Source of the DNA: Palaemon carinicauda | Taxonomy: Eukaryota; Arthropoda; Malacostraca; Decapoda; Palaemonidae | Length of the DNA: 64,000 nucleotides | Reading direction: 5' to 3' | Assembly (NCBI RefSeq): GCF_036898095.1 | Contig: NC_090768.1 | Location: 54,096,434 to 54,160,433 of the forward strand | In this document: positions 33,647 through 43,560 of the stretch, one piece after another | How positions within the stretch are numbered: position 1 is the stretch's first letter | Layout of the letters: each line of letters starts with the position of its first letter | The notes under the pieces: model-generated | What the model was told of the DNA's origin: nothing | What the model saw: the letters and a program-made list of their open reading frames with translations, nothing else | The model's database searches: none | Position numbers and translations under genes: made by a program

Positions 33647-35200
33647 TTATTTTTTGGAAGACACCTTAGATGAAGTCTTCCCATTGGCAATATTTGATCT
33701 AACAATGTTTCCCGGAGGTAACTCTAGAGAGGATCTTGATATAGTGGGTTTTGTGTTTCTCTTTTTCTTTGTGTCCTTTTGATCTAATTGTTGAGGAGGA
33801 TGGTGGACCTCAACTTGAATTTCTGATTGGTTCAATTTACCTTCTAGTTGTTCAGAAACATCAGCAGACAAGATATCATATTTATTGGAAGTCGTGACTT
33901 TAATGTTTCTTATGGTAGGAGAGAGGGAGGGAGGTCTCTCTCTTTTTCGATTAAAAGGTTGTGATCTGTCAGGTTTTTGCACCTTCCCCACTACGGGTTC
34001 ACCAGGTAAATTGGTTTCGAGTGCAACCTCCATCAGATCAGGCAAGGAAACGGCCTGTGAGAGGTTTGTACTTTTGTTTAAAATCGGAGTAGTTGGCTTT
34101 TGAATAATTTTCAGATCTTTAAGAGTCCGTTTTGATTTTTCCACAATTTCTGGATATAGATTTTCGATGGGACTTTCAACCTCTTTAACTACTTTCATTT
34201 GTTTCTTTATCTTAGAAGTAGAGATATAATTTTCGTCTGTGTGGTTTGACAAGTTTTTCTTCAGAACCATTGAAAAAGGTTGCCCTGGTTTTATTTGCTT
34301 TTCAAGAGCTCTTTTACGAGCCTCTTTAAAAGTAACCCTTTCCATGGTCCTAATGGCCTGAATTTCTTTTTCAAAAATAAACTTTACACAGCTTTTAGAT
34401 GTAGCTGGGTGTGCTTCCCCACAATGTATGCTATTAGGGTTTTCTATGCATACTCCATGACTACTTTTTCCACAGTTGGCACAAACAGCTGGCTTATTGT
34501 TTAGTTTTTCTTTACATTTCTGGCTTAAATGGCCATACATTTGGCAATGATAACATCGCAATGGTGACGGGATATATGGTTTTACCTTCAAAGATAGCCA
34601 TCCAGCTTTTATAACATTTGGTAATCGGCATTGATCAAATGTTATAATCAGAGTAGCAAGAGGGATACGTTCTTCTCCAACTCTCTTTCTCATTCTGACT
34701 ACTTTAACTACTCCTTGACTTTTCAGTTCATCCTCTATTTCTTTCTCCTCTATATCCAACAATTCTGGAGCATATATCACACCTCTACTCTGGTTGAAAG
34801 TAGGGTGTGAAACGCATTTTACGCTATGACCATTCAATGTTTTAAGTGTTTTTAACCTTTCACCTTGTAATGGGGAGAGTGTCTCTATCAAGAGACTTCC
34901 ATTTCCCTGGGGTAAAATTTTTGGCTGCCCTCCACATAAATTAACTATTTCTCTATTAGCTTTAAAAACATTTATACGCTCATTTCTTCCGTTTTCAAAT
35001 TCCAAGATAAAAAATTTTTCATAATTCACTACTTCATAGTGACCAGGTAATACTTCTACTTTTCTATATCTTTCTGTACTGTCATCATTTTTCACTCTCT
35101 CTCTCTTCTTCTCTAGCATTTTATTATTCACATGACGTGAATAAGGTTCTAATGTTACAATGTTAGAACCCGAGTTGGAGCTGTCTGTACCGAGGTCCAT
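33647..35200 (-). CDS. LINE ORF1 (gag-like, zinc knuckles), 517 aa
   Basis: An uninterrupted frame begins MDLGTDSSNS. The N-terminal half is charged. A middle region (about 60-235) contains beta-rich stretches such as KFFILEFENG and LATLIITFDQ, compatible with RRM-like folds as in other I/Jockey ORF1 proteins. A canonical knuckle CYHCQMYGHLSQKC sits near 240, followed by CANCGKSSHGVC and a third Cys/His cluster ending in SKSC. The C-terminal 200 residues are basic and Ser/Pro rich. The TAA stop at 33649-33647 is directly followed, in the same frame, by ORF2. The protein would bind element RNA. The element is otherwise damaged in ORF2. Confidence 0.85.
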   Translation of the reverse strand: MDLGTDSSNSGSNIVTLEPYSRHVNNKMLEKKRERVKNDDSTERYRKVEVLPGHYEVVNYEKFFILEFENGRNERINVFKANREIVNLCGGQPKILPQGNGSLLIETLSPLQGERLKTLKTLNGHSVKCVSHPTFNQSRGVIYAPELLDIEEKEIEDELKSQGVVKVVRMRKRVGEERIPLATLIITFDQCRLPNVIKAGWLSLKVKPYIPSPLRCYHCQMYGHLSQKCKEKLNNKPAVCANCGKSSHGVCIENPNSIHCGEAHPATSKSCVKFIFEKEIQAIRTMERVTFKEARKRALEKQIKPGQPFSMVLKKNLSNHTDENYISTSKIKKQMKVVKEVESPIENLYPEIVEKSKRTLKDLKIIQKPTTPILNKSTNLSQAVSLPDLMEVALETNLPGEPVVGKVQKPDRSQPFNRKRERPPSLSPTIRNIKVTTSNKYDILSADVSEQLEGKLNQSEIQVEVHHPPQQLDQKDTKKKRNTKPTISRSSLELPPGNIVRSNIANGKTSSKVSSKK

Positions 35201-35830
35201 GTTTGTATTTTCCAGGTCGTCAACAGAGGTGTTGGGTTTTTTTGAAAAAGCAAGCCGGGTTATCCACCTCTTATCGGAGGATGTCAGTCCTCCTATCCCA
35301 TGTGGCCCAACACGAGAAGAGGCTTCAGCGGGGACCAGTCCTCTATTAGAGAGGGGCTGCCTCTCTTAAGGTGGCCGTACACTGGTCAGTGGGGGTAGTT
35401 AGCCCCTCCCACCGTCGACTCCAATGCCTGGCGTCACCCATTACCCGCAAATATGGGTGACTTAAGACCGGATCACTGGAGCCCGACTCTTAACAGACTT
35501 GGTCTGCACCCAATGGGGTCTGCCAGAGGGTGATGGCATCTAAATTGGCATAGGTTGAGATGGAATGCAGTCCATCCCACACTGTGCCAAATCCAAAGCA
35601 GCATCCAAAGTAAAATCGAACATGCCAAAGTCGTCAACAATATCGAGCCCAAAAGGAAGAGATGGGAGAAAAAAAGAAATAATCAAAAGTAAAAGAGAAA
35701 GTGCTGACTGATTTAGTTGAATCGACAGCTGTGCACCGAGGTCCAATGGGAAATAGTTCCCACGGTTCATTAGAGCCCAGCTGCTAATCCCTAAGCCCCC
35801 CATCCTCGTCAAGGCTTCAGCATCTGGGGG
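35201..35830 (-). other. 5' UTR of the I-like LINE
   Basis: It is GC-richer than the surroundings (minus-strand G runs near 35400 and 35800). The minus-strand 104-aa frame at 35540-35854 crosses the insertion boundary, so it is not a LINE protein. This region should hold the internal promoter; no motif is assigned. Confidence 0.6.
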
Positions 35831-37454
35831 GTAATACTGTGGAAAACTGTTCATTTGGACATTCCATCTAATGAGGAATACTCCTAGCTTCTAAAAAAAA
35901 AATGATTAATTATGCTACTGTAGTTCCGTCATAATACCCCAACACTTGAGCACAGAAAAATCCGAGATACCTTCATGGGACAGAGTGAGAGGTGCTACCC
36001 TATATATTCACCCCCTTTCAAAAATGTTAAACAGTTCCATCCGATACTGATCTCTCAGAACATTCATCAAATGTCAAAGGTGCAGAACTACTAGATGTAA
36101 ATGATAGTCACAATGGCTGGAAATAAATGGCAATAGAAGATCTGGCCCCCTAATTTAAACACATGAGATTGAATGTATTAATTTGGGCCCTAAATCTGGC
36201 ACCAAGGCATGGGAGACCATTTGCCATCCAACAAGTAAGGAAGGATGAAAACCCTGCAGTTGCCGTTTTACCAACGAAAAGGACCACCGATACCATGGAC
36301 CCCGAAAGGCATTATTCAAATATATAAAAGGTCTGACCTTTAGTCAATTATATAGATACAAGTCCTATATTTTAGATTTAAGAATGTATGACAATAAAAC
36401 CAAAGATTTTGAGGGAAGCAATATGAACATCAGGCAAGTTGCCTAAAATACTTGGACATACATACATACATACATATACCAAAGGCACTTCCCCCAATTT
36501 TGGGGGGTAGCCGACATCAACAAGAAACAAAAACAAAAAAGGGGACCTCTACTCTCTACGTTCCTCCAGCCTAACCAGGGACTCAGCCGAGTTCAGCTGG
36601 TACTGCTAGGGTGCCACAGCCCAACCTCCCACATTTCCACCACAGATGAAGCTTCATACTGCTGAGTCCCCTACTGCTGCTACCTCCGCGGTCATCTAAG
36701 GCACCGGAGGAAGCAGCAGGGCCTACCGGAACTGCGTCACAATCGCTCGCCATTCATTCCTATTTCTAGCACGCTCTCTTGCCTCTCTCACATCTATCCT
36801 CCTATCACCCAGAGCTTTCTTCACACCATCCATCCACCCAAACCTTGGCCTTCCTCTTGTACTTCTCCCATCAACTCTTGCATTCATCACCTTCTTTAGC
36901 AGACAGCCATTTTCCATTCTCTCAACATGGCCAAACCACCTCAACTTGGACATACAATACTTAATTTTTCCATCAAGTATCAATAAAATGATAGCAAATA
37001 AGCTGTTCTAGCATTAACCCTTAATGCATTATTGGAATCTCATAAAATAATCCAAGACTTATGATGTAAAATAATGGATACTAATTTTAATACTGTCTGG
37101 TAATAAAACTTACTTCAATGCTCACCTAGGGTTAGTCCGGTTTCTTCTTCGAAGGTTGTTCATATAGACAACTTTCAATTTTTTATCTACAGTATTAAAC
37201 TTACCATTCACCCTCGCTCCACAGTCTTATACTCGCGCTATGGTAACGCTTGTTGTCTGTTCTATGGTAAGTGATTTTTTATCTATTTGACCTACGGGGA
37301 TGTAAATATAGTCAACCATAAGATTACAGCAATACTGGTTCCTTATTAACTTTTTTATAATTCTATTTAATCTAATAACAAAACTTAAGAGTAATCATCA
37401 TCTTTACAATAGATTTAATTTACCACCCTCCATACTTGAGAAGTTTTCTTCAAA
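35831..37454. repeat. 1.3-kb subrepeats, right part (unit 3), split by a LINE fragment
   Basis: It resumes at the duplicated GTAATACTGTGGA. The next landmark CTCACCTAGGGTTAGTCCGG is at 37122; removing the insertions gives a spacing of about 1.26 kb from 29331. It ends at CAAATA where Tigger begins. Confidence 0.7.
36462..36943 (-). mobile_element. Short 5'-truncated copy of the CATA-tailed LINE
   Basis: It is flanked by ACTTGGACATAC (36450-36461 and 36944-36955). It contains only the 3' UTR and the last about 70 codons of the RT protein (frame ending at 36723, containing RWFGHVERMENG). It is the same family as 21191-23194, inserted independently. Confidence 0.88.
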
Positions 37455-37456
37455 TA

Positions 37457-38816
37457 CAGTGATACCTCTGGATACGAAAGTTTCTGCTTACAAAAAATTC
37501 AGGGTACGAAAAGCGATATGAAGATTTTTATGCCCCAGTATACGAAAAGCTTACGAGATCCCAACTCGTCGCTGAGAGTAATTTTAAAAAGCACGCACCG
37601 CCACACTTTGAACTTGGGTAAACTCACTTACAGCCTCCAGCTCACCCATTGGTTATCTCCCTACTCAGATGCTAGCCGACGCCATAAGATCCTGCTTTCC
37701 TATTGGTCGGCAACTATCCCACCTTGCTTACGCACGGGCGTTCATCTCCCTCTCTCTCTTTTCGTTCCGACTGCGATATCGTTAACATTGACTTTGTGTG
37801 CTTTCACTTGTTTGACGCAGTGTTAAATGCATTTGTACGCCACGTTATCGTTATTAAACATTCTTTACTGTGTACTGTACTGTATTAGTGTTTACTACAT
37901 AGTATATAACGTACGTAGTGTATTATTGAGCTTAATATTGTAGCCATGGGTCCCAAAAATTTTGCCGAAGGAAAGAAGAAGATGATGCTCTCGATGGAGA
38001 CGAAACTCGAAATCGTGAATAAGTAAGAGTCTGGCATGCGTTTAAGTGTGATTGCCAAGGAGTATGGCCAGAATCCGTCTACGATAGGCACCATCCAGAA
38101 GCATAAGGCAGTCATCAAAGCAGCGACACTTAAGGACGTCACTATTTTCTCCAACAAGAGAACCCACGTGTATGACGAGATGGAGAGGCTGCTTCTTGTG
38201 TGGATCAAAGACAAAGATCTCAAGAGAGACAATTACTGAGACTACAATTTGCCAGAAGGCCTCCGCCATTTTCGGTGATCTCGTGCGTTCTCAGGCCAAA
38301 GAAGGGGCAGGAGAGGAAACATCCCAGCAGGAACCCCAAGAGTTCAAGGCTTCTCAGGGGTGGATCGAGAAATTCAAGAGAAGGACTGGTATTTATTCAG
38401 TGGTACGGCATGGGGAGGCAGCCAGCTCGGACACGAAGGCCACCGAAGCCTTTGTTAAAACGTTTGAAGAGTTGACTCTGCAGGAAGGCTACAGTTCGCA
38501 GCAAGTTTTCAATTGCGACGAAACTGGACTTTTCTGGAAGAAAATGACTCGTCGGATGCTCATCACAGCGGAGGAGAAGAGACTACCCGGACATAAGCCT
38601 ATGAAGGACAGGCTTACCCATGGGTTTTGCGCAAACGACAGTGGGGACTGCAAGATAAAGCCCCTGCTGGTGTACCATTCTGAAAATCCCCAACACTTCA
38701 AAGCCCACAAAGTCCTCAAGGAGAACCTTCCCGTGATGTGGAGGGCGAATGCTAAAGCCTGAGTAACGAGGCAATTTTCATTGATTGGGGGAATGTCTGC
38801 TTCGGTCCGACCATTT
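37457..38816 (+). mobile_element. Tigger (pogo-type) DNA transposon, left half
   Basis: A terminal repeat starting CAGTGATACCTCTGGATACG follows a TA dinucleotide (37455-37456), as in Tc1/mariner-superfamily Tigger elements. The transposase fossil follows. The right half and right terminal repeat are absent: similarity to Tigger stops at ACCATTTTAAG (38816), where the composite begins. Confidence 0.88.
37946..38816 (+). pseudogene. Tigger-family transposase, truncated and frameshifted
   Basis: It starts MGPKNFAEGKKKMMLSMETK, a CENP-B/pogo-like helix-turn-helix. A TAA at 38024-38026 interrupts it; the frame resumes through IAKEYGQNPSTIGTI and stops at 38239. The frame then shifts by one near 38225 and carries ...GWIEKFKRRTGI, then the start of the DDE domain with VFNCDETGLFWKK (first catalytic Asp) to a TGA at 38760-38762. 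A further shifted stretch encodes FIDWGNVCFGPTIL. The remaining catalytic residues are missing. The domain normally catalyses cut-and-paste transposition; this copy cannot. Confidence 0.88.
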
Positions 38817-39403
38817 TAAGATGATCTGAAGTGCTGGCACGTTGTCACGGGAGTACTTCTAAGAGATGGGATAACGCCCGTGATGACGTCCTCTAAGAGA
38901 CAGCAGATTCCCCAGTCATGAATAGGACAGTTCGGCAGCGACAGCAGACTCCTCAGTCATGAACAGGGCAGCTCTGCTTCGTTGGCACACTTTGGTCGAA
39001 CGAAGAAAAACTGCATAGTTAACTGGGAAAATAAAATAAAATTATTATTTTAACAGAAATGCTCCAGGGAAGAACTCCGAAGAGGAACCCCGAGGGAATA
39101 ACATAAAATAAGATTTAAGTATGCGCCCTCCTTCCCCAGATGGCATCCACGGGAGAGGGGGGGCGGAGTAATTGTAATAAAAACAGAATTACAATTATCT
39201 AAATCATCTAAGAATATACACTAATAGTGAGAACCATTGACCCCAAAGGGGAAGTGTTCTCCACGGAGAAGCTGAAAATTTAAAATACAATTAGGTTTCA
39301 CTAAAAATAATTGAGACAAACAACGAAAAAGCAACCTAACCCACAACGAGAAAGGAGCTATCGTAATAGTATATAGTTAGAGTAAGGGTGAATGACCTCG
39401 AGT
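38817..39403. other. Leader of composite 1 plus 5' part of the first repeat unit
   Basis: It is homologous to 51747-52335 (GATGATCTGAAGTGCTGGCA start). Positions 39208-39403 correspond to the first 196 bp of the 857-bp unit (CTAAGAATATACAC start), which is absent from the other units of this array. No coding frame. Confidence 0.6.
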
Positions 39404-42018
39404 AGAGAGAGACCGTAGTCAATCTGAAAAAAGGCCACCTTCCCTTCGCTGCGAATCCAAGTTTCCCGTAGGAAAAGAGGCAAAGCGAAGATAATAGATG
39501 AATGAAGAGAGTTCAGGCGATGACGATTCCCCTGCGGCGGCCGAGTTACCAAATATAAGCCGACGGAAAGCCAGACTGACCAGAGAGGGAGAGGTCGTTC
39601 CCCACGAAGTGGAACTGTGGTGGCCTTGCACAACCAAGAGTCGTAGTCGTACGTCACAAACAAAGCACAAACACTGAAAAGAAAACTTACTATATTTCTA
39701 TACACAAATATATACATAAATAAGAATGTTTACATTAATCTTTATATCATTATTATAAGTATAAGAAAAATTAAGTAAAAAGACAAAAAGCATTAATGGC
39801 TGTCAAAGAGGCCAGGGTGATAGCGGACACGTCCGACTACCACCCGAGCCGAGAGCAATTTGAGCTAAATCACAGGTGTGTGTTTGAGGGTGGGTGGGTA
39901 GCAAGCTACCCTCCCTACCCCCCGCTAACTAGCAGTGGGGTAGTAAACCCTCGGTAAAATTCTAATGGCTCGTCATTTAAGCTACGCCGAAAGAATTTAC
40001 CCGTATTAAATAGCATGGTTTGTATTTCAGTTAAGGAACAAACCATATTCTAAATAGAGAGAGACCGTAGTCAATCTAAAAAAAAGGCCACCTTCCCTTC
40101 GCTGCGAATCCAAGTTCCCCCAAGGAAAATACGCAAAGTGAAGATAATAGATGAGTGAAGAGAGTCCAGGCGATGACTATTCCCCTGCGGCGGCCGAGTT
40201 AACGGATATAAGCCGACGGAAAGCCAAACCGACCATAGAGGGAGAGGTCGTTCCCCACAAAGTGGAACTGTGGTGGCCTTGCACAACCAAGAGTCGTAGT
40301 CGTACGTCACACACAGCACAAACACTGAAAAGAAAACTTACTACATTTCTATACACAAATATATACATAAATAAGAATGTTTACATCTGTTTATATCTAT
40401 ATTAGAAGTATAAGAAAAATTAAGTAAAAAGATAAATAGCATTAATGGCTGTCAAAGAGGCCAGGGTGATAGCGGACACGTCCGACAACCACCCGAGCCG
40501 AGAGCAATGCGAGGTAAATCACAGGTGTGTGTGTGAGGGGGGGGGTGGGTAGCAAGCTACCCTCCCTACCCCCCCTAACTAGCAGTGAGGTAGTAAACCT
40601 CGGTAAAATTCTAATGGCTCGTCATTTCAGCTACGCCGAAAGAATTTACCCATATTAAATAGCATGGTTTGTATTTCAATTACGGAACAAACCATATTAT
40701 AAATAGAGAGAAACCGTAGTCAATCTAAAAAAAGGCCACCTTCCCTTCGCTGAGAATCCAAGTTTCCCGTAGGAAAAGAGGCAAAGCGAAGATAATAGAT
40801 GAATGAAGAGAGTCCAGACGATGACTATTCCCCTGCGGCAGCCGAGTTAACGGATATAAGCCGACGGAAAGCCAGACTGACCAGAGAGGGAGAGGTCGTT
40901 CCCCACGAAGTGGAACTGTGGTGGCCTTGCACAACCAAGAGTCGTAGTCGTACGTCACACACAGCACAAACACTGAAAAGAAAACTTAAAACATTTCTAT
41001 ACACAATTATAAACATACAGTAAATAAGAATGTTTACATTTATGTTTATATCTATATTAGAAGTATAAGAAAAATTAAGTAAAAAGACAAAAAAGCATTA
41101 ATGGCTGTCAAAGAGGCCAGGGTGATAGCAGACACGTCCAACTACCACCCGAGCCGAGAACAATGTGAGCTAAATCACAGGTGTGTGTGTGTGTGCGAGG
41201 GTGGGTGGGTAGCAAGCTACCCTCCCTACCCCCGCTAACTAGCAGTGGGGTAGTAAACCCTCGGTAAAATTCTAATGGCTCGTCATTTCAGCTACGCCGA
41301 AAGAATTTACCCGTATTAAATAGCATGGTTTGTATATCAGTTACGGAACAAACCATATTCTAAATAGAGAGAGACCGTAGTCAATCTAAAAAAAGGCCAC
41401 CTTCCCTTCGCTGCGAATCCAAGTTCCCCCAAGGAAAATACGCAAAGTGAAGATAATAGATGAGTGAAGAGAGTCCAGGCGATGACTATTCCCCTGCGGC
41501 GGCCGAGTTAACGGATATAAGCCGACGGAAAGCCAAACCGACAATTGAGGGAGAGGTCGTTCCCCACAAAGTGGAACTGTGGTGGCCTTGCACAACCAAG
41601 AGTCGTAGTCGTACGTCACACACCGCACAAACACTGAAAAGAAAACTTACAACATTTCTATACACAATTATATACATACAGTAAATAAGAATGTTTACAT
41701 TTATGTTTATATCTATATTAGAAGTATAAGAAAAATTAAGTAAAAAGACAAAAAGCATTAATGGCTGTCAAAGAGGCCAGGGTGATAGCGGACACGTCCG
41801 ACTACCACCCGAGCCGAAAGCAATGTGAGCTAAATCACAGGTGTGTGTGTGAGGGGGGGGGTAGCAAGCTACCCTCCCTACCCTCCGCTAACTAGCAGTG
41901 GGGTAGTAAACCCTCGTTAAAATTCTAAAGGCTCGTCATTTCAGCTACGCCGAAAGAATTTACCCGTATTAAATAGCGTGGTTTGTATTTCAGTTACGGA
42001 ACAAACCATATTTTAAAT
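39404..42018. repeat. Tandem array, four units of about 650 bp
   Basis: Units start at 39404, 40056, 40705 and 41366 (lengths 652, 649, 661, 653), each with AGAGAGA-AACCG/GACCG-TAGTCAATCT. They are homologous to the 857-bp units of the second array but lack about 205 bp spanning the terminal-repeat piece and the following 196 bp. The minus-strand 79-119 aa frames in every unit (two overlapping frames) are carried by the repeat and are not supported as genes. Each unit contains conserved short inverted repeats such as CGGACACGTCCG and GGGTAGCAAGCTACCC. Confidence 0.9.
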
Positions 42019-42052
42019 ATGTAACTTCCCTGATAGTTACATATATATAGCT
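42019..42052. repeat. DIRS left terminal repeat (3' end of element), copy 1
   Basis: The core TTCCCTGATAGTTACAT plus ATATATAGCT pairs with 48779-48805. The preceding ATGTAAC makes a local stem with GTTACAT around TTCCCTGATA. Confidence 0.85.
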
Positions 42053-42475
42053 GATTGAGACTATTGGTGGTGGGTCGAAAACCTCATCCCATTGGGAAAT
42101 TCTTATAATCATTAATATCTACAATTAGTAGTACTAACAATCTGGTTCTTACTTGATAAGGAAGCTGGCTTCATAATTACTCTGCCTCATTTCGCCTGCA
42201 TTCCTTGAGAGACTCGGCGATCCACTCAGGGGTCTGTAAAACTCTCTTGGGGCTGCCACAAGGTCCTCGACCTCTAGTGTGGCTAGACCACCACCCTTGC
42301 AAACCTGGCATAGCCAAGGATACTGAACCTGACCACCTACTCCAAAGTTTCTTTTTTTTAAATAATAAAAAAAAGGAACTTCGGCTTGCATCCCAGTACG
42401 TGTAAGGTTGCGATAACCTTCACAGACAACCTGTGAACACAAATACAAGAAAAAAGGCAAGGGTATAACAATAGA
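42053..42475 (-). other. DIRS 3' non-coding region, copy 1
   Basis: It lies between the recombinase end and the terminal repeat. A minus-strand frame of about 100 aa (42149-42460) is partly preserved in copy 2 (57398 onwards), but an A/T homopolymer at 42352-42373 falls inside it and varies in length. Coding is doubtful. Confidence 0.4.
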
Positions 42476-43560
42476 TTATAGGGTAGAGGCAGTAGACCCT
42501 TCTCCAACTACGATGCCAGAGGTAACGTAAGGACCCAAGGAACAGCAATCCTCATATTGGGTTTGTACATCTTTGAGATAAAAGTCTGCGAAGATTGATT
42601 TACTTCGCCAAATCGTGGCATCTGAAATAGACTTCATAGATTTATTATGCTTGTATGCTATAGAGGTTGCAACAGCTCTAAACTCATGCGGTTTCACCTA
42701 AAATATTGGGAAAATCCTTTCTTCACAATTCTGGTGAGCTTCACAATTCTGGTGAGCTTCTCTTACTAAGTCCTTGATGAAGAAAGCTACAGCATTCTTA
42801 GTTACTGTCGAAGAGGGTTTTTTAACAGAACACCAGAGGTTGTCTGTTTGTCCTCTTAGACTTTTGGACACGTGCAGATAGAATTTAAGAGCTCTTACTG
42901 GACAAAGGCCTCTCTTTTTCTCTAGACAAACTAAGTGGGAAATCCCTGGGATGTTAAAAGATCTAGGCCAAGGTCGAGAAGGGCTCACATTTTTAGTATG
43001 AAAGCCAACCTGGAGGGGGGCAAATAGCATTGTCTCTATTAAAGCCAACCCTCTTGCTAATGGCTTGTAACTCCCCTACCCTTTTGCTGTAGCCAAAGCA
43101 ACCAGGAACAGAGTCTTTTTGGTAAGATCCTTCCAGGATGCCTTGTCCAAGGGTTCAAAACCTACTCGAGGATAAAAAGGCCAGAACTACATCCAAGTTC
43201 CAAGAGGGGGTTGGATTGTCCTTCCTCTTAGTAGTTTCGAAAGATCTAATGAGATCAGAAAGATCCTTATCACCTGGCACGTCAATGTTACGGTGACGGA
43301 AGACGGAAGCTAGCATGCTGCGGTAACCCTTGATGGTAAGCCCAGCTAGCTTCTCTTTAGTATGCAGATAATAAAAAATCTGCTATATTGGCTATAGAGG
43401 TACTGGTGGAGGAAAGCTTGTTATTCCTGCACCATCCTCTAAATATGTCCCACTTGGATTGGTAAACCCTGGTAGTGGGTGTCCTTCTAGCTCTGGCGAT
43501 AGCTCGTGCAGCCTCCCTTGAAAAACCTTTCGCTCTTGCCAGCTTTTCGATAGTCGAAAG
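42476..43560 (-). pseudogene. DIRS tyrosine recombinase, copy 1, broken
   Basis: The C-terminal half is read in one frame through 43048-42476 with a TAG at the 42698 boundary. Visible motifs: PVRALKFYLHVSKSLRG, then the HXXR box as HEFR (in KPHEFRAVATSIAY) and the candidate nucleophile Tyr in IFADFYLKDV. The first catalytic Arg region (AKRVGEL in copy 2) is disrupted here by frameshifts. An in-frame 18-bp duplication repeats EAHQNC near 42725-42760, and a 10-bp insertion near 43170 breaks the N-terminal part. DIRS recombinases insert circular cDNA by site-specific recombination without duplicating the target. Confidence 0.85.

Larger units (their letters stand above)
29799..35830 (-). mobile_element. 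Near full-length I-like LINE with RNase H, 6.0 kb
   Basis: It is flanked by the 13-bp duplication GTAATACTGTGGA (29786-29798 and 35831-35843), and units 1 and 2 have single-copy sites near 5416 and 18446. It holds a 5' UTR, ORF1 with CCHC knuckles, ORF2 with endonuclease, RT, RNase H and a C-terminal Cys/His motif, and a TCAA-type 3' tail. An RNase H domain within ORF2 puts it with the I-like group rather than Jockey proper. One nonsense codon and one catalytic change in RNase H are visible. Confidence 0.92.
26573..37454. repeat. Higher-order tandem unit 3, interrupted and incomplete
   Basis: It is collinear with units 1 and 2 up to the equivalent of position 6620, then stops at the Tigger insertion. 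It is interrupted by the I-like LINE (29799-35830) and a LINE fragment (36462-36943). The distal third (direct ATT-tailed repeat, third subrepeat, anonymous segment) is absent from the window. Confidence 0.8.
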
